From contig DASXTS010000236.1 in the NCBI GenBank assembly GCA_036505275.1, forward strand, positions 1 through 5,016: a stretch of DNA of 5,016 bases, given 5' to 3'. The stretch comes from DASXTS01 sp036505275. GTDB taxonomy: Bacteria > Actinomycetota > Actinomycetes > Mycobacteriales > Pseudonocardiaceae. The notes beneath the pieces were generated by a model that saw only the letters and a program-made list of their open reading frames with translations, did no database searches and had not been told where the DNA came from. This document shows, piece after piece, positions 1 through 5,016 of the stretch (positions are counted from its first letter, which is position 1; each line of letters opens with the position of its first letter). A program made the position numbers and the translations under genes.

Positions 1-843
1 CGCATCGAAGCCGGTCTGCACGCCGCGGCGCGGATCGCCGAGCTCGAGGATCGCTACGACGACTGCGCCCTGATTCCCGAGCACGAGCTGCTGCCCGCCG
101 AGGCGCTCGTCGCCGACGGCCTGGCGGCCAAGCGCCAGCTGACCGAGGCCAACCTTCGCCTCGTCGTGTCGATCGCCAAGCGCTACCTGAACCGGGGCAT
201 GCTCTTCCTCGACCTCATCCAGGAGGGCAACCTCGGACTGATTCGTGCGGTCGAGAAGTTCGACTACACCAAGGGCTTCAAGTTCTCCACCTACGCCACC
301 TGGTGGATCCGTCAGGCGATCACCCGCGGCATGGCCGACCAGAGCCGCACCATCCGGCTGCCCGTGCACCTTGTCGAGCAGGTGAACAAGCTCGCCCGGC
401 TCAAGCGCGAGCTGCACCAGAAGCTCGGCCGGGAGGCCACCCGCGAGGAGCTGGCCGAGGGGTCCGGCCTGGCCGTCGACAAGATCGCGGACCTGCTCGA
501 CCACTCGCGCGACCCGGTGAGCCTCGACATGCCCGTCGGCACCGACGAGGAGGCGCCGCTCGGCGACTTCATCGAGGACTCGGACGCCTCCGACGCGGAG
601 TCCGTCGTGATCTCCGCGCTGCTGCAGGACGACCTGCGACGGGTGCTCGCCACCCTCGACCCGCGCGAGCAGCAGGTGATCAGGATGCGCTACGGCCTGG
701 AGGACGGGCAGCCGCGGACCCTGGACGAGATCGGGCGGTGGTTCAACCTGTCCCGCGAGCGGGTCCGCCAGATCGAGCGAGAGGTCATGTCCAAGCTGCG
801 GCAGGGCGAGCGCGCTGAGCGACTACGGGCCTACGCCAGCTGA
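1..843 (+). CDS. sigB: Group 2 RNA polymerase sigma factor, SigB-like (5' end outside window)
   Basis: The reading frame is open from base 1 to a TGA at 841-843, giving 280 visible codons. The start lies off the left edge, so the GTG at 166 is internal. Sigma-70 family proteins bind core RNA polymerase and direct it to -10/-35 promoters. Visible regions in order: the region 1.2 motif RIEAGLHAA (codons 1-9); region 2 from EANLRLVVSIAKRY onward (about 49-125), including the -10 recognition and melting stretch KFSTYATWWIRQAITR (94-109); region 3 (about 130-185) with the 3.2 motif PLGDFIEDSDA; and the region 4.2 helix-turn-helix TLDEIGRWFNLSRERVRQIE (from 240). The ending GERAERLRAYAS resembles SigB/HrdA/HrdD-type group 2 factors and not the RHPSRSQVLRDYLD type ending of the essential actinobacterial primary factor. 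From family knowledge, these factors have stationary-phase or stress roles with promoter specificity overlapping the primary sigma. Family assignment is very secure; the sigB subtype is inferred from the C-terminus. Confidence 0.95.
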   Translation, partial: RIEAGLHAAARIAELEDRYDDCALIPEHELLPAEALVADGLAAKRQLTEANLRLVVSIAKRYLNRGMLFLDLIQEGNLGLIRAVEKFDYTKGFKFSTYATWWIRQAITRGMADQSRTIRLPVHLVEQVNKLARLKRELHQKLGREATREELAEGSGLAVDKIADLLDHSRDPVSLDMPVGTDEEAPLGDFIEDSDASDAESVVISALLQDDLRRVLATLDPREQQVIRMRYGLEDGQPRTLDEIGRWFNLSRERVRQIEREVMSKLRQGERAERLRAYAS

Positions 844-958
844 CTCATTCGTTCGCCCGTTCGGCAGGCTTGACGCCGGCTTCCGCTACCGGCACCGTTC
901 CGGTATCGACCACGCGGAGCGGGCATCCCCTCACTGTCCGTATTCCGCCTGCCCCGGG
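844..958. other. Intergenic stretch after sigma factor, nothing recognised
   Basis: This is the first part of the 354-bp gap between the sigma factor and the fumarase. I see no supported gene here on either strand. The only structure is a modest inverted repeat, TACCGG at 887-892 and CCGGTA at 900-905, with a 7-nt loop. A TTGACG at 870-875 resembles a -35 box but has no TAnnnT hexamer at a usable distance, so no promoter is called. The minus-strand frame that is open through here does not look like the continuation of the winged-helix remnant to its right. Confidence 0.5.
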
Positions 959-989
959 AGGTCGGGCCCGTCGGGGGCGGGCCCGACCT
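959..989 (+). terminator. Strong GC hairpin, probable terminator of the sigma factor gene
   Basis: A perfect 12-bp inverted repeat is present: AGGTCGGGCCCG at 959-970 and CGGGCCCGACCT at 978-989, with a 7-nt loop TCGGGGG. Beyond one G-G mismatch the stem extends by three more pairs (955-957 with 991-993). It lies 115 nt past the sigma-factor stop and has no T-tract, only ATTT a few bases downstream. U-poor hairpin terminators are commonly proposed in high-GC actinobacteria. It would fold equally well in a minus-strand transcript. It also marks the point where recognisable homology of the winged-helix remnant ends. Confidence 0.6.
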
Positions 990-991
990 GC

Positions 992-1143
992 CGATTTGCG
1001 GACGGCGACCGCGAGGGCCGCCGAGGAGGCCACCTGGGCCTGCACGCCGAAGAGTCGCTCGGCGACCCGCACGGTGTCCTCGGCGGGGGCGCCGGCGAGG
1101 TGCTGGCGGGCATCCGCCAGGCCAGCACCTGCGGCATGGTCAC
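992..1143 (-). pseudogene. Frameshifted, truncated 5' remnant of a winged-helix (HTH_42, AlkZ/YcaQ-like) gene
   Basis: On the minus strand a GTG at 1143-1141 opens a frame reading MTMPQVLAWRM. That is the typical beginning of actinobacterial winged-helix DNA-binding domain proteins (HTH_42 family, related to the AlkZ/YcaQ DNA glycosylases). The frame then loses the family pattern, while the neighbouring frame continues it: ARQHLAGAPAEDTVRVAERL followed by FGVQAQVASSAALAVAVR. The two join as WRM-ARQHLAG if one base is restored after the ATG codon at 1113-1111, so a single-base deletion is the simplest explanation. The QAQ within GVQAQ corresponds to the Q-x-Q catalytic motif known in AlkZ. Family resemblance stops at about 992-1000, beside the 959-989 hairpin, after about 50 codons; intact members run to several hundred residues. 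The remainder of the gene is missing, since the sigma factor begins only about 150 bp further on. Nothing functional is expected from it. The identification rests on remembered family patterns, not a search. Confidence 0.7.
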
Positions 1144-1161
1144 GCGTGCATGCCCGGCAGG

Positions 1162-1190
1162 TTAAGGCGTGCCCGCCGCTCCGGTACGGT
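1162..1190 (+). promoter_or_regulatory. Leaderless-type promoter for the fumarase gene
   Basis: TTAAGG (1162-1167, a weak -35 match) is followed after a 17-bp spacer by TACGGT (1185-1190), which fits the actinobacterial -10 pattern TAnnnT. The -10 box ends only 7 nt (CGCCGCC) before the ATG at 1198, which would put the transcription start at or next to the A of the start codon. No Shine-Dalgarno sequence lies between them. This matches the leaderless promoter architecture common in actinobacteria and supports the ATG at 1198 over the in-frame ATG at 1150. The transcription start itself is inferred. Confidence 0.6.
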
Positions 1191-1197
1191 CGCCGCC

Positions 1198-2844
1198 ATG
1201 GAGTTCAGGCACGTCGACGTGCTGCCGCTGGAACCGGACAACACCGAGTTCCGCCAGCTGCCCCTCGACGGCGTCGAGACCGTGCCGGCGGCCGGGCGGA
1301 CGTTCCTGCGGATCGAGCCGTCGGTGCTCACCGCGCTGGCCGCCGAGGCGATCAAGGACATCCAGCACCTGCTGCGGCCGGCGCACCTCGCCCAGCTCCG
1401 CGCCATCGTGGACGACCCAGAGGCGTCGGCGAACGACCGCTTCGTGGCAATGGACCTGCTGCGCAACGCCTGCGTGTCGGCCGGCGGCGTGCTGCCGATG
1501 TGCCAGGACACCGGCACGGCGATCATCATCGGCAAGCGCACCGAGGCCGTGCTGACCGGCGGCGACGATGAGGCCGCCATCTCGCGCGGCGTGTTCGACG
1601 CCTACCAGCGCCTCAACCTGCGGTACTCGCAGCTGGCGCCGCTGACATTCTGGGACGAGCGCAACACCGGCACCAACATGCCGGCCCAGGTGGAGCTGTA
1701 CGTGGCTGGCGGTTCGCAGCCGCGGTACGAGCTGCTGTTCCTGGCCAAGGGCGGCGGCAGCGCGAACAAGACCTTCCTGTACCAGGAGAGCAAGGCGGTG
1801 CTCAATCCGGCCCGGCTCGGCCGGTTCCTCGAGGAGAAGCTCCGCGCACTGGGCACCGCGGCATGCCCGCCGTACCACCTGGCGATCGTTGTCGGCGGGA
1901 TGTCCGCCGAGTACACCCTCAAGGTCGCCAAGCTGGCCTCCGCCAGGTACCTGGACACCCTGCCGACCGCCGGCTCGCCGGCCGGGCACGGCTTCCGCGA
2001 CCTCGACCTCGAGGCGCAGGTGCTGGAGATGACCGGGCAGTTCGGCATCGGCGCGCAGTTCGGCGGCAAGTACTTCTGCCACGACGTGCGGGTCATCCGG
2101 CTGCCGCGGCACGGCGCCTCCTGCCCCATCGGGATCGCGGTGTCCTGCTCCGCCGACCGCCAGGCCAAGGCGAAGATCACCCCGGACGGCGTGTTCCTCG
2201 AGCAGCTCGAGCGCGACCCGGCGCGGTTCCTGCCCGAGGTGGCCACCGAGGACCTCTCCGACGAGGTGGTCCGCATCGACCTGCACCAGCCGATGGACGC
2301 CATCCGCTCCGCGCTGTCCCGGCTGCCGGTCCGGACCCGTGTGGCACTGTCTGGGCCGCTGGTGGTGGCCCGCGACATCGCGCACGCCACGATCGCCGAG
2401 CGGCTGGACGCCGGCGAGCTCATGCCGGGCTACCTGCGCGACCATCCGGTGTACTACGCCGGCCCGGCCAAGACGCCGGCCGGTTACGCGTCCGGATCGT
2501 TCGGGCCGACCACGGCCGGGCGGATGGACAGCTATGTCGAGCGGTTCCAGGCCGCCGGCGGCTCGCTGGTGATGTTGGCCAAGGGCAACCGGTCGCGGCA
2601 GGTCACCGAGTCATGCGCCCGGCACGGCGGGTTCTACCTCGGCTCGATCGGCGGCCCGGCGGCGCGCCTGGCGCAGGACTGCATCAAGCGCGTCGAGGTG
2701 ATCGAGTACCCGGAGCTCGGCATGGAGGCGGTCTGGCGGATCGAGGTCGAGGATTTTCCGGCGTTCGTGGTGGTGGACGACAAGGGCAACGACTTCTTCG
2801 CCGAGTCCGGACAGCCCGTGCTGCAGATCTCCTTCCGCCGCTAG
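1198..2844 (+). CDS. fumA: Fumarate hydratase, class I (iron-sulfur)
   Basis: This cytoplasmic TCA-cycle enzyme reversibly hydrates fumarate to L-malate. The protein is 548 residues, the same length as E. coli FumA, and is collinear with class I fumarases. The N-terminal catalytic domain (about 45-315) contains RPAH, DPEASANDRFVAMDLLRN, GVLPMCQDTGTAIIIGK, NTGTNMPAQ and AKGGGSANKTFLYQE. The C-terminal domain (about 325-535) contains RDIAHA, YYAGPAKTPAGYASGSFGPT, TAGRMDSY, AKGNRS, GGFYLGSIGGPAA, EYPELGMEA and VDDKGNDFF. The three expected cluster cysteines are present: C102 (MCQDTG), C223 (ACPPYH) and C309 (SCPIG). Catalytic residues known from the Leishmania class I enzyme map to T438, R442 and K462. 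The start at 1198 is preferred because it gives the family N-terminus and sits 7 nt after a -10 box; starting at 1150 would add 16 arginine-rich residues inside the promoter. A labile 4Fe-4S cluster and oxygen sensitivity are family properties, not seen directly. The gene stands alone and converges on the lipoprotein gene. Confidence 0.98.
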   Translation: MEFRHVDVLPLEPDNTEFRQLPLDGVETVPAAGRTFLRIEPSVLTALAAEAIKDIQHLLRPAHLAQLRAIVDDPEASANDRFVAMDLLRNACVSAGGVLPMCQDTGTAIIIGKRTEAVLTGGDDEAAISRGVFDAYQRLNLRYSQLAPLTFWDERNTGTNMPAQVELYVAGGSQPRYELLFLAKGGGSANKTFLYQESKAVLNPARLGRFLEEKLRALGTAACPPYHLAIVVGGMSAEYTLKVAKLASARYLDTLPTAGSPAGHGFRDLDLEAQVLEMTGQFGIGAQFGGKYFCHDVRVIRLPRHGASCPIGIAVSCSADRQAKAKITPDGVFLEQLERDPARFLPEVATEDLSDEVVRIDLHQPMDAIRSALSRLPVRTRVALSGPLVVARDIAHATIAERLDAGELMPGYLRDHPVYYAGPAKTPAGYASGSFGPTTAGRMDSYVERFQAAGGSLVMLAKGNRSRQVTESCARHGGFYLGSIGGPAARLAQDCIKRVEVIEYPELGMEAVWRIEVEDFPAFVVVDDKGNDFFAESGQPVLQISFRR

Positions 2845-2864
2845 CGCAGCCGCTGCCCCTAGCG
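2839..2864. terminator. Nested inverted repeat across both stop codons of convergent genes, candidate bidirectional terminator
   Basis: CGCTAG (2839-2844, including the fumarase TAG) pairs with CTAGCG (2859-2864, including the lipoprotein stop on the other strand). Inside the 14-nt gap, GCAG (2846-2849) pairs with CTGC (2853-2856) around a CCG loop. Together these make a roughly 10-bp imperfect stem usable by transcripts from either side. There is no T-tract. The symmetry is seen directly; terminator function is inferred from its position between two convergent genes only 14 bp apart. Confidence 0.45.
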
Positions 2865-3413
2865 TGGCGGGCCGAGCTGGCGGCGTTGCAGGACCACGGT
2901 CCGCTCGGCGAGCGGGGCGTCGAGCGTGACGGTCAGCGGCGGGTAGCGGATCTCCATGGTGCACGGGCCGGCGCTGGTCGTGGCCTCCGTGATCCGGATG
3001 ACCACCCGCCGCGCGGTCTGCTCGACGAGGTCGGCTGTCGCTTCGATGCAGCCGCCGGCCTGGCCGTACGCCCCCAGGGTGGAACCGTCGCCCACCATCC
3101 AGACCACCGTTGGGTAGCCGGGCGGCAGCGCGCTGGCGTCCACCCGCGTGGCCGGCACCATGACTGAGCCTGGGGGTGGCTTGGGATTCATCGGATCGGT
3201 GTCCGGCGTGCCACCCGACGAACTGACCGGTGCGGTGGCCTGCGCGGTGGTTGTCCGGTCGGCCGCCGTCGTCGGTGCTGCGCCACCGAAGCCGACCTGC
3301 TCGTTCCGGCCGCACGCGGCGCACCCCAGCAGCACGGCACCGACGACGATGCATATGACGGTGCCCATGACGGTGCCCATGACGGTGGCCGGGCCCAGTC
3401 GTCTCACGCGCAC
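2859..3413 (-). CDS. Putative lipoprotein of unknown function
   Basis: This predicted 184-residue exported protein starts at GTG 3413-3411, the only start upstream before an in-frame stop at 3434-3432. The N-terminus is a lipoprotein signal: basic MRVRR, a hydrophobic core (about 11-29), then the lipobox-like VLLGC with C31 as the lipidation site (L at -2 is slightly off consensus). A low-complexity Ala/Thr/Ser/Pro/Gly tether follows (about 41-82). A compact C-terminal domain (about 83-176) contains LPPGYPTVVWMVGDGSTLG, GQAGGC, VEQTARRVVIRI, GPCTMEIRYPP and LDAPLAERTVVLQ. C122 and C151 could form a disulfide outside the membrane. The pattern resembles small actinobacterial hypothetical secreted proteins; I know no function for it. 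No clear Shine-Dalgarno precedes the GTG. Methionines at residues 12 and 16 (within the signal repeat) are possible later starts but would remove the basic n-region. It lies 56 bp downstream of the acyl-CoA synthetase-type gene on the same strand and may be co-transcribed with it. Confidence 0.85.
   Translation of the reverse strand: MRVRRLGPATVMGTVMGTVICIVVGAVLLGCAACGRNEQVGFGGAAPTTAADRTTTAQATAPVSSSGGTPDTDPMNPKPPPGSVMVPATRVDASALPPGYPTVVWMVGDGSTLGAYGQAGGCIEATADLVEQTARRVVIRITEATTSAGPCTMEIRYPPLTVTLDAPLAERTVVLQRRQLGPPR
3355..3390. repeat. Three tandem 12-nt repeats in the lipoprotein signal peptide
   Basis: The unit ATGACGGTGCCC occurs at 3355-3366 and 3367-3378, with a third copy differing by one base (ATGACGGTGGCC) at 3379-3390. 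On the coding (minus) strand it encodes a V-M-G-T repeat, residues 10-19 of the lipoprotein signal peptide. The unit is a multiple of three, so copy gain or loss would keep the frame and change only the length of the hydrophobic core. Confidence 0.9.
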
Positions 3414-3427
3414 AGGACGGTGATGAG

Positions 3428-3438
3428 CCGGTCACCGG
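3428..3438. repeat. Short palindrome upstream of the lipoprotein gene
   Basis: CCGGT-C-ACCGG is a perfect dyad of 5-bp arms around one central base, 14 bp upstream of the lipoprotein GTG. A second pairing, AGCCGG (3426-3431) with CCGGCT (3453-3458), overlaps it. It could be a protein-binding site or a weak hairpin after the upstream gene's stop, but in sequence this GC-rich such dyads also arise by chance. Confidence 0.3.
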
Positions 3439-3469
3439 TTGCATCCAGTGGGCCGGCTGCGCGCGGGCC

Positions 3470-5016
3470 TCAGTTCAGGCGGCGCGGCCCCTCGTCGAAC
3501 CTGGCGGGTTGCGGGCCGACAACGACGTGGGCACCGGCGACGAAGGCACCCGACGGGGACGCCAGCACCGGCTGCAGCGACAGCCGCCGGATCCACGGCT
3601 CGCGCTCGGCCAGCCGGGACAGCCGAAGGGCGACGTCGGCCAGCGCGTCCAGGTCCACCGGGGTGGCGCCGCGGTAGCCGGTGAGCAGCGGGGCCGCCCG
3701 TGGCGCGCGAATCAGCGCGGCGGCGTCGTTGTCGGACAGCGGCAGCGCGCGGTAGGCGCGGTCACCGAGCAGGTCGCCGAGCATACCGTGCAGGCCGAAG
3801 GAGAGCAGCGACCCGAATGACGGGTCGTCGGCCAGCTCGAACGCCGTGGCCACCCCCTTGGGGGCCATCCGCTGCACGTAGACCGTTGGTGAGCCGGAGA
3901 GCTCGGTGAGCTCGGCGTATGCGGTGTGCACCCCGTCCGGCCCGGGCAGGTCCAATCGGACGCCGACCAGGTCGGGCCGGTGCCGCCACGGCTCGCCGAT
4001 GGCCTTCAGCACCACCGGGTAGCCAAGCTCGTCGGCCGCGGCCACCGCGTCATCGGCCGTGGACGCCCGGCGGAACGGCACCACCGGTACTGCGGCGGCG
4101 TCCAGCAGCCGCACCGCCTCCTCGTCGGTGAGCTCCCGGCCGTCCGGCCCTTCGGCCAGCACGGCGTCGATCAGCTCGCGCGCAGCGTCCAGGGCCATGC
4201 CGTCAGGGGTGACGAACTCGCCGACCGGCGCGGCCCGCCATGCGGCGTAGCGCACCACCCTGGCCAGCGCCAGCACGGCCCGCTCTGGGCTCGGGTAGCT
4301 GGGCACCGAGCCGTAGCCGGGCGTGCCGTCCGGACCGGGCACCGACAGCTCGGCCGGGATGCCCTCGGTGGCCAGGAAGGTGGACAGCACCGGCTTGCCG
4401 CAGCCGGCGACCGCCGCCCGCAGTGCCGCCGCGTACGGTGCGCCGGGCGTTTGCACGGGTGGCACGAAAACGGCCACGAGGGCGTCGACATCCTTCCTGG
4501 TCACGGTGTCCCGGACGGCGGCCGCGAACGCGTCCGGCGGGGCCGTGGCGCCGGTGTCCACCGGCTCGGCCGGCATGGTCAGCCCATTGGCCAGCGCCGC
4601 GTCGGCGACCAGCACGCCGAGCGCGCTGGAGTTGCCGACCACGGCGACCCGCGGCCCGGCCGGCAGCGGCTGGTTGGCCAGCAGTAGGGCGGTGTCGAAG
4701 AGCTGCGCGAGCGATTCGACGCGGATCACACCGGTCTGCTCGAACAGCACGGCGACGCTCGCCTCGTCGACCGGCACGCTGACCTCGGCCAGGCCCTGCA
4801 TCAGGCCAACGTGCCGGCCGGATTTCACCGCGACGATCGGCTTGGTGCGGGCCAGCCGCCTGGCCACCCTGGCGAACTTGCGGGGGTTGCCGAACGTCTC
4901 GAAGTGCAGCAGCACCACGTCGGTGTCCGGGTCGGTCTGCCAGTACTGCAGCATGTCGTTGCCGGACAGATCGGCGCGGTTGCCGGCGCTGATGAAGGTG
5001 GACAGGCCCAGTCCGC
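3470..5016 (-). CDS. Acetate--CoA ligase (NDP-forming) family protein, probably the C-terminal half of a GNAT/acyl-CoA synthetase fusion (5' end outside window)
   Basis: The minus-strand frame is open from the right edge to TGA at 3472-3470, giving 514 visible codons. The ATG at 4954 is internal, because upstream codons continue the family motif (GLGLSTFISAGNRADLSGND). In order: the rest of a succinyl-CoA-ligase-like flavodoxin domain (about 1-110) with NPRKFARVARRL and KPIVAVKSGR; a second Rossmann-like CoA-ligase domain (about 120-255) with VAVVGNSSALGVLVADA; and an ATP-grasp domain (about 294-500) with ELTDEEAVRLLDAAAVPVVP, GYPVVLKA, RHRPDLVGVRLDL, VQRMAPKGVAT, LLGDRAYRALPL and the ending FDEGPRRLN. 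Known relatives either form acyl-CoA plus ADP/AMP from acid, CoA and nucleotide, or serve as the regulatory half of Pat-type protein lysine acetyltransferases. The ending and domain style match actinobacterial proteins with an N-terminal GNAT domain, but any such domain lies outside the window. The ATP-grasp E-x-N-P motif appears as S-L-Q-P (SLQPV, about 479-483), so ligase activity is doubtful. Confidence 0.9.
   Translation of the reverse strand, partial: GLGLSTFISAGNRADLSGNDMLQYWQTDPDTDVVLLHFETFGNPRKFARVARRLARTKPIVAVKSGRHVGLMQGLAEVSVPVDEASVAVLFEQTGVIRVESLAQLFDTALLLANQPLPAGPRVAVVGNSSALGVLVADAALANGLTMPAEPVDTGATAPPDAFAAAVRDTVTRKDVDALVAVFVPPVQTPGAPYAAALRAAVAGCGKPVLSTFLATEGIPAELSVPGPDGTPGYGSVPSYPSPERAVLALARVVRYAAWRAAPVGEFVTPDGMALDAARELIDAVLAEGPDGRELTDEEAVRLLDAAAVPVVPFRRASTADDAVAAADELGYPVVLKAIGEPWRHRPDLVGVRLDLPGPDGVHTAYAELTELSGSPTVYVQRMAPKGVATAFELADDPSFGSLLSFGLHGMLGDLLGDRAYRALPLSDNDAAALIRAPRAAPLLTGYRGATPVDLDALADVALRLSRLAEREPWIRRLSLQPVLASPSGAFVAGAHVVVGPQPARFDEGPRRLN

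Noticed and set aside
870..905. Possible promoter (TTGACG) plus inverted repeat TACCGG/CCGGTA downstream of the sigma factor gene
   Set aside because: No TAnnnT hexamer occurs 16-19 bp after the TTGACG, no gene follows on the plus strand before 1198, and the 6-bp stem is within chance expectation for this composition.
845..1072. A 75-residue minus-strand small gene starting at GTG 1072
   Set aside because: Its first half is the interior of the winged-helix family N-terminus, with matching residues extending upstream of the GTG. Its second half runs through the hairpin into unrelated sequence, so it is part of a pseudogene, not an independent small protein.
1150..1197. Upstream ATG at 1150 as the fumarase start
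   Set aside because: It would add an Arg-rich extension translated from the promoter itself. The -10 box and the family N-terminus both favour the ATG at 1198.
1162..2445. Minus-strand open frame of about 427 codons opposite the fumarase gene
   Set aside because: It is antisense to an unmistakable fumarase, has biased low-complexity composition and no recognisable motifs. Long antisense frames are expected in DNA this GC-rich.
1863..3167. Plus-strand open frame of about 434 codons overlapping the fumarase 3' half and the lipoprotein gene
   Set aside because: It is Arg/Ala/Gly/Pro-rich with no domain pattern, and it crosses two well-supported genes in other frames.
2611..3444. Minus-strand open frame of 277 codons covering the lipoprotein in another frame
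   Set aside because: It starts with histidine-rich low-complexity sequence from reading the 12-nt repeat out of frame. The 184-residue frame has a signal peptide, lipobox and a coherent domain.
3926..4687. Plus-strand open frame of about 253 codons opposite the acyl-CoA synthetase-type gene
   Set aside because: It is a shadow of the clearly recognisable ATP-grasp and CoA-ligase coding sequence on the other strand.

Overview
The window is very GC-rich, densely coded DNA. Its proteins look actinobacterial: a SigB-type group 2 sigma factor, a class I fumarase, a short alanine/threonine-rich lipoprotein, and the ligase half of an actinobacterial GNAT/NDP-forming acyl-CoA synthetase. A mycelial or Pseudonocardiaceae-like actinomycete is likely, but the exact taxon is inference. 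This is ordinary chromosomal housekeeping sequence. I see no phage, insertion sequence, CRISPR array, tRNA or rRNA, and no convincing new multi-gene system.

Layout, left to right. Positions 1-843 (+) hold the 3' part of a primary-like sigma factor whose start lies off the left edge. Positions 844-1197 form a gap without an intact gene. It contains a strong 12-bp hairpin (959-989, probable terminator). Next comes the decayed 5' end of a minus-strand winged-helix (AlkZ/YcaQ-like, HTH_42) gene, broken by a one-base frameshift and truncated to about 50 codons (992-1143). The gap ends with a leaderless-type promoter (1162-1190), whose -10 box ends 7 nt before the ATG at 1198. Positions 1198-2844 (+) encode a complete 548-residue class I fumarase. 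Its stop codon lies 14 bp from the stop of a convergent minus-strand lipoprotein gene (2859-3413), and a nested inverted repeat spans both stops. Upstream of the lipoprotein, on the same strand and 56 bp away, is the 3' part of a large acyl-CoA synthetase-type gene (3470-5016), whose start lies off the right edge.

Functional picture. The fumarase is a TCA-cycle enzyme with its own promoter. The lipoprotein and the acyl-CoA synthetase-type protein may be co-transcribed leftward, but no functional link is visible. The most informative observations are the broken winged-helix gene, the leaderless fumarase promoter, a degenerate ATP-grasp metal-binding motif in the synthetase, an in-frame 12-nt tandem repeat inside the lipoprotein signal peptide, and the shared terminator-like hairpin between the convergent genes.
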